Source of the DNA: Spirochaetaceae bacterium
Lineage (GTDB): Bacteria; Spirochaetota; Spirochaetia; Treponematales; Breznakiellaceae
Assembly: GCA_031255655.1 (NCBI GenBank)
Contig: JAIRSB010000121.1
Location: 1 to 9,087 of the forward strand
DNA: 9,087 bases
Direction: 5' to 3'
Shown: positions 1 through 7,800 of the stretch, in pieces
Layout of the letters: each line of letters opens with the position of its first letter
Numbering within the stretch: the first letter of the stretch is position 1
Position numbers and translations under genes: made by a program
The notes under the pieces: model-generated
The model's input: the letters and a program-made list of their open reading frames with translations, nothing else
Databases searched by the model: none
Told to the model about the DNA's origin: nothing

Positions 1-229
1 GCTCGGTCTGCGGGTAAGTTTCCTCGCCGCCGCCGTCATACTCCGGTATGGGAGACATATCCCGCTGGATGGGGTTTACATCTCCGGTGGAAACCGGCAC
101 AGCATTTTGTTCCGTCGTCGCGCTCTGTTCAACAGGCGTCTTGGGCGGGAAGAAAGTATACTGAATAAAATAAAAACCGGAAATTGTTATTATAGATAAT
201 ACAACGGCCAGAAGCGTTCGTTTTTCCAT
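1..229 (-). CDS. yidC: YidC membrane protein insertase, N-terminal part only
   Basis: This is the first 76 codons of YidC, cut by the window edge. YidC inserts proteins into the inner membrane, alone or with SecYEG. The start ATG (227-229) follows a good Shine-Dalgarno AGAGG (234-238). The protein opens MEKRTLLAVVLS and continues as one hydrophobic segment to about residue 25 (ending YFIQYTFFPP). A polar Thr/Gln/Pro-rich stretch follows, as expected for the first membrane anchor and the beginning of the periplasmic P1 domain of Gram-negative YidC. The conserved catalytic-groove helices lie outside the window. Identification rests on the N-terminal pattern and on the rpmH-rnpA-yidD-yidC gene order, which is conserved across bacteria. 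The 126-base gap to yidD is larger than in many genomes and contains a stem-loop. Confidence 0.88.
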   Translation of the reverse strand, partial: MEKRTLLAVVLSIITISGFYFIQYTFFPPKTPVEQSATTEQNAVPVSTGDVNPIQRDMSPIPEYDGGGEETYPQTE

Positions 230-293
230 GCAACCTCTTTAAAAATGCGGCTTCATAAGGTTTTCGGCCAGAGAAACCGCGAAAAATTTGATA

Positions 294-327
294 CGCCGCC
301 CGCAATTTTGCGCGCGGCCGTGCGGCG
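294..327 (-). repeat. Stem-loop in the yidD-yidC spacer
   Basis: The arms CGCCGC (294-299) and GCGGCG (322-327) are exact inverted repeats. They enclose a second inverted repeat, CGCAA (301-305) with TTGCG (308-312). The structure lies in the 126-base spacer between yidD and yidC, about 65 bases before the yidC start. No U-tract follows on the minus strand, so it does not look like a simple terminator. It may be an RNA-processing or stability element, or a degenerate copy of a GC-rich palindromic repeat. I see no gene in this spacer. Confidence 0.35.
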
Positions 328-355
328 AAGCGGTTTATTCGCGGCGCTGTTATTT

Positions 356-586
356 TTACGGAACCGGGTCGTAGCCGCCTTTGTGAAATGGATGACAGCG
401 TAAAAGACGGGATAAAGCTAAATAAAGCCCGCGTAAAACGCCGTATTTTCGCACCGATTCGTAAGCATAGCTCGAACAACTCGGATAGTACCTGCAACAA
501 GGCGGAAAATGAGGCGATAACGCCTCCCGGTAAAAACGCATAAGCATAAGCACGAAATCTTTCAGTGTGAAATATTCCCTCTTCAC
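356..586 (-). CDS. yidD: Membrane protein insertion efficiency factor YidD
   Basis: A 76-residue protein with the full YidD signature. The Cys-rich core reads CCRYYPSCSSYAYES (residues 29-43), and the C-terminal block CHPFHKGGYDPVP (64-76) closes the protein. YidD is a small inner-membrane-associated protein that helps YidC/Sec insert membrane proteins. The length fits the family (about 70-85). An amphipathic N-terminal region (residues 8-24) matches the usual membrane-binding helix. The start is GTG (584-586); it overlaps the rnpA stop by four bases (GTGA), which suggests translational coupling, and a weak AAGGG lies just upstream. No key residue is missing. Confidence 0.95.
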   Translation of the reverse strand: MKREYFTLKDFVLMLMRFYREALSPHFPPCCRYYPSCSSYAYESVRKYGVLRGLYLALSRLLRCHPFHKGGYDPVP

Positions 587-1041
587 AGGTCCCTTTTCGC
601 CGCGAGAAGTCCCGCCCTGTTAAACAGAGTTTCCATTTGCCGTATTCTAAGCGGCAATCCGCCGGGCGGTAGATTGCCGCCCGCCAAATCAATATCAAGT
701 GAATTCGCCGCCTGAAAATCGTCTTTGAACGGGTAGACTAGCAACACCATATCATAACCGCCCTTAATTTCGGAACGTAAATGACGATAGGCTTCTCTTC
801 CCAATCTGCGGGCACGGTTTCGCTCCACCGCGCCTCCGAATTTACGCGCGAACGTAAACGCTATGCGTCTTTCCGCGCCATTCCCACGTAAAAAAAATAG
901 CTTCGCGCCGAAACAGGATGTAGAAGCTCCGCGCCTGAACACGCTTTGAATATCTTCCCGCCGCTTTAAGCGTTCTTTTTTTGGAAAAGAAAACGGCTTG
1001 CTGTGGTTTTCCCGCACCTCCGTCATTTTCACGTAATTCAC
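583..1041 (-). CDS. rnpA: Ribonuclease P protein component, with a 25-residue insert
   Basis: Protein subunit of RNase P, which with the catalytic RNA matures tRNA 5' ends. The family signature RNRARRLGREAYRHLR spans residues 74-89. The core begins near FPKKERLKRREDIQSVF (19-35) and ends in LFNRAGLL (139-146). At 152 residues it is long for the family (about 110-125). Two things explain this. Residues 111-135 look like an in-frame insert between the YPFKDDFQ strand and the C-terminal helix, and the DNA there is palindromic. The N-terminus is also uncertain: GTG at 1039-1041 is the longest start, but GTG at 1030-1032 and ATG at 1024-1026 are possible and none has a clear Shine-Dalgarno. It lies 29 bases after rpmH and overlaps yidD. 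Confidence 0.93.
   Translation of the reverse strand: MNYVKMTEVRENHSKPFSFPKKERLKRREDIQSVFRRGASTSCFGAKLFFLRGNGAERRIAFTFARKFGGAVERNRARRLGREAYRHLRSEIKGGYDMVLLVYPFKDDFQAANSLDIDLAGGNLPPGGLPLRIRQMETLFNRAGLLAAKRDL
637..711 (-). repeat. Palindromic in-frame insertion inside rnpA
   Basis: These 75 bases encode residues 111-135 of RnpA, an extra Gly/Pro/Leu-rich stretch (LAGGNLPPGGLPLR within it) that has no place in the normal fold. The DNA contains perfect 9-base inverted arms, GCGGCAATC (651-659) and GATTGCCGC (672-680), with a further GC-rich inner repeat. Removing it joins KDDFQ to METLFNRAGLL, the usual RnpA ending. This resembles protein-coding palindromic repeats such as the Rickettsia palindromic elements. 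The boundaries are inferred from the protein alignment in my memory and could shift by a few codons. No clear target duplication is visible. Confidence 0.5.
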
Positions 1042-1070
1042 AATGTAGGGGTTAATACCCGCCCGCAGAT

Positions 1071-1226
1071 CTAGTACGGCTTCTTTTCATCCGCGGCGGT
1101 CAGTTTTATCCTTCCTTTAGCCCGCCGGCGTTTCAGTACCAACCGCCCGCCCCGCGTCTTCATACGCGCGCGAAATCCAAACTTTCTGTTGCGTTTAACC
1201 TTACTTGGCTGATATGTCCGTTTCAT
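1071..1226 (-). CDS. rpmH: 50S ribosomal protein L34
   Basis: A 51-residue, strongly basic protein opening MKRTYQPSKVKRNRKFGFRA and ending AADEKKPY. This is the complete L34 pattern: MKRT.QPS near the start, then FGFRARM.T..GR..L..RR.KGR. L34 is a late-assembling structural protein of the large ribosomal subunit. The start ATG (1224-1226) has an excellent Shine-Dalgarno AGGAG (1233-1237) six bases upstream. The SDEKKPY/ADEKKPY type of C-terminal extension is, as I recall, typical of treponemes and is my main taxonomic clue. It is the first gene of the minus-strand operon with rnpA, yidD and yidC. Confidence 0.97.
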   Translation of the reverse strand: MKRTYQPSKVKRNRKFGFRARMKTRGGRLVLKRRRAKGRIKLTAADEKKPY

Positions 1227-1291
1227 GGACCACTCCTAATTTTAATCCGCCGGCATACCCGCGCGGACACAGCTACTCGTTTTGTTTTCAT

Positions 1292-1319
1292 TCTATAAGA
1301 ATAGTGCAATAAGGGTCAA
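1292..1319 (-). promoter_or_regulatory. Probable sigma70 promoter of the rpmH operon
   Basis: On the minus strand, TTGACC (-35, positions 1314-1319) and TATAGA (-10, positions 1292-1297) are separated by 16 bases. Transcription would begin near 1285, giving a leader of about 60 bases before rpmH. That leader holds a small inverted repeat, TCCGC/GCGGA (1246-1267), just before the Shine-Dalgarno. The position is right for driving rpmH-rnpA-yidD-yidC. Confidence 0.5.
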
Positions 1320-1320
1320 T

Positions 1321-1387
1321 ACCTGTCAAAGTGTAAAATTGCCATGTCGAACTATTGACACTCCATGACCTGACATGGGAATATAAA
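1321..1387 (+). promoter_or_regulatory. Divergent intergenic region with inverted repeats, possible promoter/operator
   Basis: The 178-base gap between rpmH and the nucleotidyltransferase gene must hold a plus-strand promoter. A perfect TTGACA lies at 1355-1360, but the best TATAAA (1382-1387) is 21 bases away, too far for a standard promoter. TAAAAT at 1334-1339 is an alternative -10 without a good -35. Inverted repeats CCATGTC (1342-1348) and GACATGG (1372-1378) flank the TTGACA, and TGTCAA (1324-1329) mirrors it. This is consistent with an operator, but unproven. No DnaA box of the form TTATCCACA is present. Confidence 0.3.
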
Positions 1388-1404
1388 AATATCGACGGAG
1401 TAAA

Positions 1405-2319
1405 ATGAAACCAGCGTTAGTAGTCCTTGCCGCCGGCGTAGGCAGTCGTTACGGCGGAGTAAAACAGATTGATGGAATAGGGAATTACAAAGAAACCTTG
1501 CTTGATTACGCGACATTTGACGCGCGTAAATCGGGATTCGGCAGCGTTGTTTACATTATACGCAAGGATATCGAGTCCGCGTTCCGCGAGCGTATATTCG
1601 ACCGCGTGGCAAAAAATTTTGATGCCCGCTACGTGTTTCAAAGCCGCGAAAACCTGTTGAGCGAAGCTCAGATTAAAAAATCAAAAGACAGAGTAAAACC
1701 ATGGGGAACCGCGCATGCCGTACTGTGCGCCAAGGATGCCATTAAAACGCCTTTTGCCGTGATAAACGCCGATGATTACTACGGACGCTCCGCGTTTGAG
1801 ACATTGAGCGGCTACCTTTCCGGTATCCCCGAAGACAGCAATGAACACGCGATAGTCGCCTACATACTGGGCAACACCCTGAGCAAAAAAGGTTCAGTGT
1901 CCCGCGCCGTTTGCAAGGTAAAAGACGGGTATTTGGTGTCGATGCGTGAACACAAAAAAATCAGCCGCGAAAACGGCCAAATCGTAAGCGACAACGACGG
2001 CGAAAAAAGCGTTTTCATGGGCAGTGAGCTTGTTTCCATGAATTTTTTCGGGTTTTCACCCGCGATTTTCGATACATTCTCGGAATTTTTTAATAAATTC
2101 ATCGAAAAAAACGCCGGCTCAGATACGGCGGAATGCCTGCTGCCGGAATGCGCCGACACCATCGTTTCCTCAGGAAAAGGAAAAATACGAGTCTTTACAT
2201 CGAAAGAAAGCTGGTTCGGCATGACATATCCAGAAGACCGCGATGTTGTCCGCGCCGAAATAGCGAATAAAATAGTAAAAGAAGAATATTATCCCGAACG
2301 CCTTTGGGAGCGTGAGTAG
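1405..2319 (+). CDS. Sugar-type nucleotidyltransferase (NTP_transferase family)
   Basis: A 304-residue protein of the GT-A-fold nucleotidyltransferase superfamily. These enzymes join a sugar or amino-alcohol phosphate to an NTP and release pyrophosphate. The nucleotide-binding loop is LAAGVGSRYGGVKQ (8-21), a variant of the usual GxGTR...PK signature in which V precedes the Lys. PWGTAHAV (99-106) is the second substrate-contact motif, and NADDYYG (121-127) supplies the acidic metal-binding residues. It resembles a broadly conserved, poorly characterised group of stand-alone nucleotidyltransferases. The actual substrate cannot be read from sequence. The start ATG has GGAG four bases upstream (1397-1400). 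The next gene starts two bases after its stop, so they are probably co-transcribed. A role in making an envelope sugar precursor is an inference from neighbours only. Confidence 0.85.
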   Translation: MKPALVVLAAGVGSRYGGVKQIDGIGNYKETLLDYATFDARKSGFGSVVYIIRKDIESAFRERIFDRVAKNFDARYVFQSRENLLSEAQIKKSKDRVKPWGTAHAVLCAKDAIKTPFAVINADDYYGRSAFETLSGYLSGIPEDSNEHAIVAYILGNTLSKKGSVSRAVCKVKDGYLVSMREHKKISRENGQIVSDNDGEKSVFMGSELVSMNFFGFSPAIFDTFSEFFNKFIEKNAGSDTAECLLPECADTIVSSGKGKIRVFTSKESWFGMTYPEDRDVVRAEIANKIVKEEYYPERLWERE

Positions 2320-2321
2320 CG

Positions 2322-3767
2322 GTGGCGGACGGCGGCGGTTCCGCGCCCCACGCGAACGGGAAACGGAAACAGATTTTTATAACGCTGAAAGCTAAGGTAA
2401 AAGTTCGTCTTTTTCTCGCGCTGTTTGTTATCCCGCTTCTTTACGCTGAACAGCCGCTTCCACCGGCGGAACAGCCAATACCTTTGCCGGAACCAGTAAT
2501 CGTGGATGACGATGCCTTTGACAAATTTTTGTTTGACAGACCACTTAGACAGCGCAGCCCTTCTGTCCCGGAGCGTATAACCCGTCAGCGGCACGACCGC
2601 CTCCGTTTCCCCGTGGTGCCAACGATACACGGCATAGACGAACCGCTGACAGAAAGCTACATCAAACGCTACTCCAAAACTGCCGGTCTTAACTGGATAA
2701 GCTCGGTGATGAAAAAAGCTGAGCCTTACTTGGCATTCGTGAGAAACGAAATCGAGCGGCGCGGACTGCCGCCGGAACTCTTGTACCTGCCCGTCATCGA
2801 ATCAGGCTATACCAGTGCCGCGTTGAGCTCGTCGGGGGCTGCCGGCCTCTGGCAATTCATGCAAAACAGCATAAAGCCGTATATGGTCATCAATGAATAC
2901 ATGGACGAGCGCAGGGATTTCTGGAAATCGACGCATGGGGCGCTTTCAAAACTTGAAGAAAATTACGGCAATTACAGAGACTGGGCATTGGCGCTTGCCG
3001 CATACAACGCAGGGGGCGGGGCAGTAAACCGCTTAATCAAACAGACCGGAATAAGCGATTACTGGATTTTGTCCGCTAGGGGACATTTGAAAACTGAAAG
3101 CGTACATTATGTGCCGAAACTGATAGCTGTTTACCACATCGTGTCCAACCCGCGTAAATTCGGACTTGATATTTCGTGGAAACCGGCAGAAACCGAGTGG
3201 GCGCGTCTGCCGTTAAGCCGTCAGGCTGATCTCCGCCTGTTGGCAGAACACGCGGGCATAGACAAGAACGAGTTACTGAGTATGAACAGCGAACTGTACC
3301 ACCATGTCACGCCTCCAGCCGGCTATATGCTCAAAGTAAAGAAAGAGCATGTTGAAACAGTCAGGAACGTCGTTGACAATCATGATATAAAGCTTGTGAA
3401 CAGCTACTATTACCGCATAAAATCAGGCGACACGCTGTCTGATCTGTCCCGGCATTATGGTGTCAGCGTAAATCAGATTTTAGCCCAGAACCCGGACATA
3501 TCTCCGAATTCCCTTCAGATTGGTAGAACGATAAGCATCCCCGCGTTAAAAGATACCGCCCCCTATACCGGAAAACCGAGGGAAGTCGCCGGACTATCAG
3601 ACGCGGACGTATCCATGACTGGAGTTTGGGTTGTAAAAAAAGGCGATACACTGTGGTCTATCGCCCGCTCGTGCGGCGTTTCTACCGAAGCTCTAGCAAA
3701 AGCTAACAGCATATCGCTTTCCGCCGTTCTCCGCATAGGCTCTCATTTGAAAGTTCCAGAACTCTAA
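2322..3767 (+). CDS. MltD-like lytic transglycosylase with two LysM domains
   Basis: A 481-residue secreted peptidoglycan enzyme. After a basic N-region, residues 29-42 (ending PLLYA) form a signal peptide, with likely cleavage after A42. A Pro-rich linker follows. The SLT (transglycosylase) domain spans about 115-280: the catalytic Glu is E160 in LPVIESGY, followed by GAAGLWQFM (172-180) and LALAAYNAGGG (223-233). Two LysM domains bind glycan at about 361-407 (YYYRIKSGDTLSDLS) and 435-479 (VWVVKKGDTLWSIA). This is the domain order of MltD, which cleaves the MurNAc-GlcNAc bond to give 1,6-anhydro products. The start is GTG, two bases after the previous stop; the only nearby purine-rich site (GGGAG, 2305-2309) is 12 bases away, so translation may be coupled. 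No closer in-frame ATG/GTG/TTG precedes the signal peptide. No lipobox, unlike E. coli MltD. Confidence 0.93.
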   Translation: MADGGGSAPHANGKRKQIFITLKAKVKVRLFLALFVIPLLYAEQPLPPAEQPIPLPEPVIVDDDAFDKFLFDRPLRQRSPSVPERITRQRHDRLRFPVVPTIHGIDEPLTESYIKRYSKTAGLNWISSVMKKAEPYLAFVRNEIERRGLPPELLYLPVIESGYTSAALSSSGAAGLWQFMQNSIKPYMVINEYMDERRDFWKSTHGALSKLEENYGNYRDWALALAAYNAGGGAVNRLIKQTGISDYWILSARGHLKTESVHYVPKLIAVYHIVSNPRKFGLDISWKPAETEWARLPLSRQADLRLLAEHAGIDKNELLSMNSELYHHVTPPAGYMLKVKKEHVETVRNVVDNHDIKLVNSYYYRIKSGDTLSDLSRHYGVSVNQILAQNPDISPNSLQIGRTISIPALKDTAPYTGKPREVAGLSDADVSMTGVWVVKKGDTLWSIARSCGVSTEALAKANSISLSAVLRIGSHLKVPEL

Positions 3768-3771
3768 TTCC

Positions 3772-3825
3772 GGCGGCATACCGCCTTGCTAAAATACTGA
3801 TTTTCTTATATGTTTTTTTAGCAGG
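3772..3825 (+). promoter_or_regulatory. Two stem-loops before the barrel gene, one overlapping its ribosome-binding site
   Basis: In the 68-base spacer a small hairpin, GGCGG (3772-3776) with CCGCC (3781-3785), could be a weak terminator of the upstream gene but lacks a U-tract. Next comes a perfect 8-base inverted repeat, TGCTAAAA (3787-3794) with TTTTAGCA (3816-3823). With a G-U pair it extends to include C3785/G3825, so it would pair the first bases of the AGGAGAG ribosome site (3823-3829). A poor promoter, TTGCTA (3786-3791) and TATATG (3807-3812), overlaps it. It could therefore act as RNA structure or as a protein-binding operator. Confidence 0.35.
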
Positions 3826-3835
3826 AGAGTGACTT

Positions 3836-4849
3836 GTGAGAATATTTATTTTTTCCGCCGTGCTTGCCGCGGTTTTCACTCAGGCCGCGTACTCATACGA
3901 CGCGCCGTACGGTGAAAATCTTTTTTTGCTTGGTTTTCCGGGCTTAATATCAAACGCGGCCTCGACATCTGGAAGCGGGCTTTACGATTCAGGTCCATAT
4001 TCCATCAACATAAATCCGGCGCTTACAGCGCCGTTACAGCGCGTTTCCGCCGACATAGGCGGCACGATGCTTATGAGAGAAAATAAGACCGGATTTTCTT
4101 TTCTTCTGGGAATGTTGTTTCCCAGCCGCTGGGGTGTGTGGACGATTCTGGCACAGAGCGCTCTGATTGAGCCGCCGTTTTCGCCTGCCGGAAACATGTA
4201 CAGCGGACGTTTCGGATGGTCAAGAGACATTACTGAGAAACTGTATGCCGGAGCGTCTGTTTTCGCCGGCGTAACCACCAATTACGGCGAGGGGTACGCG
4301 GCTGGTCTTGACTTAGGCTTTGTTTACCGGATGGGAAATATGGGATTCTTAAAGGATGCTCGTTTCTCCGCGGTGTTCGCGAATATCGGGCAGACATTCA
4401 GTAACAATATTTACAGCAATTTACCCGGTGCGTTTGCGCCGAAATGCGGTTTCGCGGCAGTTTTATTCGAAAACAAAGGCTTTGCAGCCGGATTTTCTGT
4501 CGATGCCTCGTTTCCCACGCTCAAAAATGCCGTCTTAAACGCCGGAATGGAATTCAGCTTAATGAAAAAAGTTACCGTTTCTATCGGATGGGACGCAAAT
4601 TTAAGAGAACTGTTGGACGGTGTCGGTATACATAATCCATTTATAGGGTTCGGTTTCAAATGGACGGCGGACACAGGCGCGTCTGAAATCATGATGAGCC
4701 AAGGATGGGAAAAAACTGATGTGGATGTATCCGCTTTGTGGCAGCAGATAAATAACGATATACATATTTTTTCGGCGGGCGTTTCGGCGCAGTTCGGAAG
4801 CGTTGACCGGGATCCTCCTGTCATCAAATTGGGAGATGCGGAAACATGA
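3836..4849 (+). CDS. Outer-membrane beta-barrel protein, PorV / UPF0164-like
   Basis: A 337-residue exported protein. Residues 1-20 are a signal peptide (cleavage likely after AYS). The rest is Gly/aromatic-rich with alternating patterns typical of transmembrane beta strands. The INPALTAP block (59-66) and the overall layout resemble PorV/PorQ and the treponemal UPF0164 (FadL-like) outer-membrane proteins, which are proposed to transport hydrophobic molecules or hold surface proteins. The last strand ends AGVSAQF with F320, a normal BAM-type beta-signal. Yet 17 more residues follow (GSVDRDPPVIKLGDAET), and these match the DxTPPV boundary of the Ig-like repeats in the next protein. The start is GTG with AGGAGAG (3823-3829) upstream; TTG at 3834 is out of frame. 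The stop overlaps the next start as ATGA. The family assignment is moderate; the barrel character is fairly sure. Confidence 0.72.
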   Translation: MRIFIFSAVLAAVFTQAAYSYDAPYGENLFLLGFPGLISNAASTSGSGLYDSGPYSININPALTAPLQRVSADIGGTMLMRENKTGFSFLLGMLFPSRWGVWTILAQSALIEPPFSPAGNMYSGRFGWSRDITEKLYAGASVFAGVTTNYGEGYAAGLDLGFVYRMGNMGFLKDARFSAVFANIGQTFSNNIYSNLPGAFAPKCGFAAVLFENKGFAAGFSVDASFPTLKNAVLNAGMEFSLMKKVTVSIGWDANLRELLDGVGIHNPFIGFGFKWTADTGASEIMMSQGWEKTDVDVSALWQQINNDIHIFSAGVSAQFGSVDRDPPVIKLGDAET

Positions 4850-7800
4850 AAAAATCATTTGTAAGCCCGCTGATAAGCGGGTTAGTTTTAATTTGCGTCT
4901 CGGTACTGTTATTAAGCGCCGGAGACCCAGCCGTGGGTTCCGCGCAGGGAAGTGACTCCACACTTACGGCATATATTTCCCCAAACAATGACGGCGTAAA
5001 AGATGTCCTCATTGTGCCTTTCAGCATAACGGATAAGCGTTACATCACGGAATGGCGGCTTTTGATAAGCGACGAAAACGGTACGGTTGTCCGCACCATA
5101 GCGAACAAAGATAACCGGCCTGTCAGCCTGACATTCAAGGAATTCTGGCGGATAATCACCAGACCCAAACAAAGTGTCGCTATCCCAGCGTCTGTAGTTT
5201 GGGATGGAGTAATGGATTCGGGCGAGGTCGCGCCGGACGGCGTATATTTCTACTCGCTGCAAGCTGCCGATGATAATGGTAACACCGCCAAATCCGAAAA
5301 ACGGATGGTGGTAGTCGACTGTACCCCCCCTGTTGTCGAGATTACCCAGCCTTCAGTGGCGGAAAAATTCTTTGGAGAAGGCGCTAAGTCTTCGATACGG
5401 ATACGCGAAGACGGTTCACACGAAGATTTATGGACGGCGTTTATCGCCGATACTTCGGACAACATAGTCCGTTCATGGAATATTGTAGACTCCGCGCCTT
5501 CCGATATTGTGTGGGACGGACGCAGTAATGAAGGCACTCTTGTTATTGACGGCGTATATTCATACTCAATAAAAAGCACCGACCGCGCCGGCAACGTTTC
5601 AGCTCCGGTGCGTGTCTCAAACATCGTGTATTCGGGCGATAAACCGGTAACCAACCTCGCTCTCGGCAGCGGCCGCTACTTCTCTCCCGGAACTAGTCTT
5701 TCGGAAAGGTCAGATCAGGAGGACACGCGCATAAAAACGATAACGCTGGTTCCTTCAATTCCCACACCTTCTACCGGAAATTCGCTGCAAAGCTGGAGAA
5801 TCGAAGTGCTGGATTCTTCTACGCAGGTTAAACGTGTATACTCCGGCGGAAGTTCAGTACCGGCTAACATCGTTTTTGACGGTTTTGACGACGCAGGCAG
5901 GGCTTTAGACGACGGAACGTACCGCGCCACGCTCACAGCATCATACTTGAACGGTTATACAACACCTGAAAAACTGTCGCCCGAATTTATCTTGGATAGG
6001 ACGAGACCGCAGGCTTCTATTAGTCTGCCTGATAATATATTTTCACCCAACGGCGACGGCGATAAAGACGCTATAATACTGCGTCAGAATCTTTCGCAGG
6101 AAAATACACCTTGGCGCGGCGAAGTTGTAAACCGTCAGGGCAGCATCGTGCGCAGTTTTGAGTTTGGCGGTAAACCTGCGCCTGAAATATCATGGAACGG
6201 CCTCTCGGATTCCGGCGCGCTCTGCCCGGACGGTGAGTATCAGTACCGCGTATCGTGCGTCGACCTCGCGGGAAACTTCGCTTCCGCCTTGAGTCTTCCT
6301 TTTGTTCTTGATAACAGCGCCACCGAATTGATACTTTCCGCATCTCCGGAAGCCTTCTCGCCGAACGGTGACAGTGTTCAGGATTCAGTACGCTTCGGCG
6401 TTACTTCTAAATCGGAAAGTGGAATTATTCAGTACGCTCTTACGATAACGGACGCACCCGCAGGTAAGGCCGTCCGCGTTTTTGACGGGAACAGTGCGCT
6501 GCCTTCTTCCATCGTTTGGGACGGCAAGGCATCCGACGGTTCGACTGCTCCTGACGGACTTTATTACGCAAAATTGAGCGCGACCGCGCGTAATGGAAAT
6601 GTATCAAGTGTTACGGCAGGGCCTGTTGTTTTGGATACCACGCCGCCTAAGGCCGCGGTGAGCGCTCCATATTTGCTGTTCGACCCGGAACCGGATTCAA
6701 CACGCAAATCGCTGCCGCTTATGATAGAAACTGATGCCGAAAGAGTTTGGACCGGCGTAATCCAGCCGGCGCAAGGTGCGTCGCCTACTCCTGTCCGAAA
6801 TTTCGTGTGGTACGACAGCGAGGTTCCATCGTTTGAATGGGACGGCACGGATGATTCGGGAAATACGGTGAAAGATGGCGTGTACCGGTTCATACTGTCG
6901 GCGCAGGATCCGGCAGGTAATCGCGCGAATGTTGAGCTTGCCGCTATAACCGTTGACACCCGGCCCTCGCGCGCTTGGATAACGACGCTATATGAGACCA
7001 TAGCTCCTAACGGCAATAAAACCAAGTCGCAGGTGTTTGACATAACGTCCACGCCTAATGACGGTGTTGATAGCTGGGCGTTTAGGATAGTGAATGCTGA
7101 GGATGCCTCCGGTGAGGCTGTCAGGGTCTGGCAGGGTTCGGGCGACACTGTTCCGGCAAGGATCGAATGGGACGGCAGGCTTGCTGACGGCAATGCGGCA
7201 GACGGTCTGTTTGTCGGACTGCTGGAAATTTCCTACACGCGCGGTAAAAATGTGCGGACGGAAAGTCCCGCTTTCGTTTGCTCAGCGCAAGCGCCGGTGA
7301 TATCCACGCTGGCGCATCCTGAGTTTTTCAGCCCAGATAACGACGGAATTGATGACGAGGAACGCATAACACTGAACGCTTTCTCGTACCTGCCGTTTGA
7401 AAGCTGGAGTTTTGAGGTATTCGAGCCTCAGGGTCGTAATCTGTTCTGGTCGGCTTCCGGGAAATCCCAAATAACACGCGAGCTTGTCTGGGACGGAAGG
7501 TCGAGAACAGGTGAACTTGTTCAGTCTGCTATGGACTATCCATATACGTTTACCGTTACGGATGTCGAGGGGCAATCGTCCCAGTCCTCCGGCGTTCTGC
7601 ATGTCGACGTGCTTGTGATTAGAGACGGCGACAAACTTAAGATGCAGGTGCCGGCAATCATATTCCGCGCCGACCACGCCGATTTTGTCGCAAAGGCGCA
7701 GGACCCGCAGCAAGGACTTGAACAGAATGTCATCGATAATAATATGCGCGTATTGCGGCGTATTGCCCAGATTCTCAACAAATTCAAGGATTATACTGTA

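Noticed and set aside
129..698. 189-codon open frame on the minus strand across yidC, yidD and rnpA
   Set aside because: It overlaps three well-identified genes in another frame, shows no family motif, and reads as low-order Arg/Phe-rich sequence typical of a shadow frame.
1227..1404. Possible replication origin, because rpmH lies beside dnaA/oriC in many bacteria
   Set aside because: No dnaA gene and no cluster of TTATCCACA-type boxes is present, and the neighbour is a nucleotidyltransferase gene.
4356..4635. Two 60-codon plus-strand frames inside the barrel gene
   Set aside because: Both lie within the barrel gene in other frames and have no motifs or start signals.
4846..4950. Lipoprotein signal with Cys17 in the Ig-OmpA protein
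   Set aside because: The residues before the Cys (VLI) do not fit a lipobox, even a relaxed spirochaetal one, and a hydrophobic core continues beyond it; signal peptidase I cleavage near A33 fits better.
6564..7193. 209-codon open frame on the minus strand inside the Ig-repeat gene
   Set aside because: It is antisense to strongly supported repeats 5-7, is Ser/Pro/Thr-rich by complement, has no convincing ribosome site and no recognisable domain.
4963..7611. Regularly spaced repeats that could suggest a CRISPR or satellite array
   Set aside because: The periodicity (about 320 bases) is at protein level within one open frame; the DNA units are diverged and there are no short exact repeats with unique spacers.
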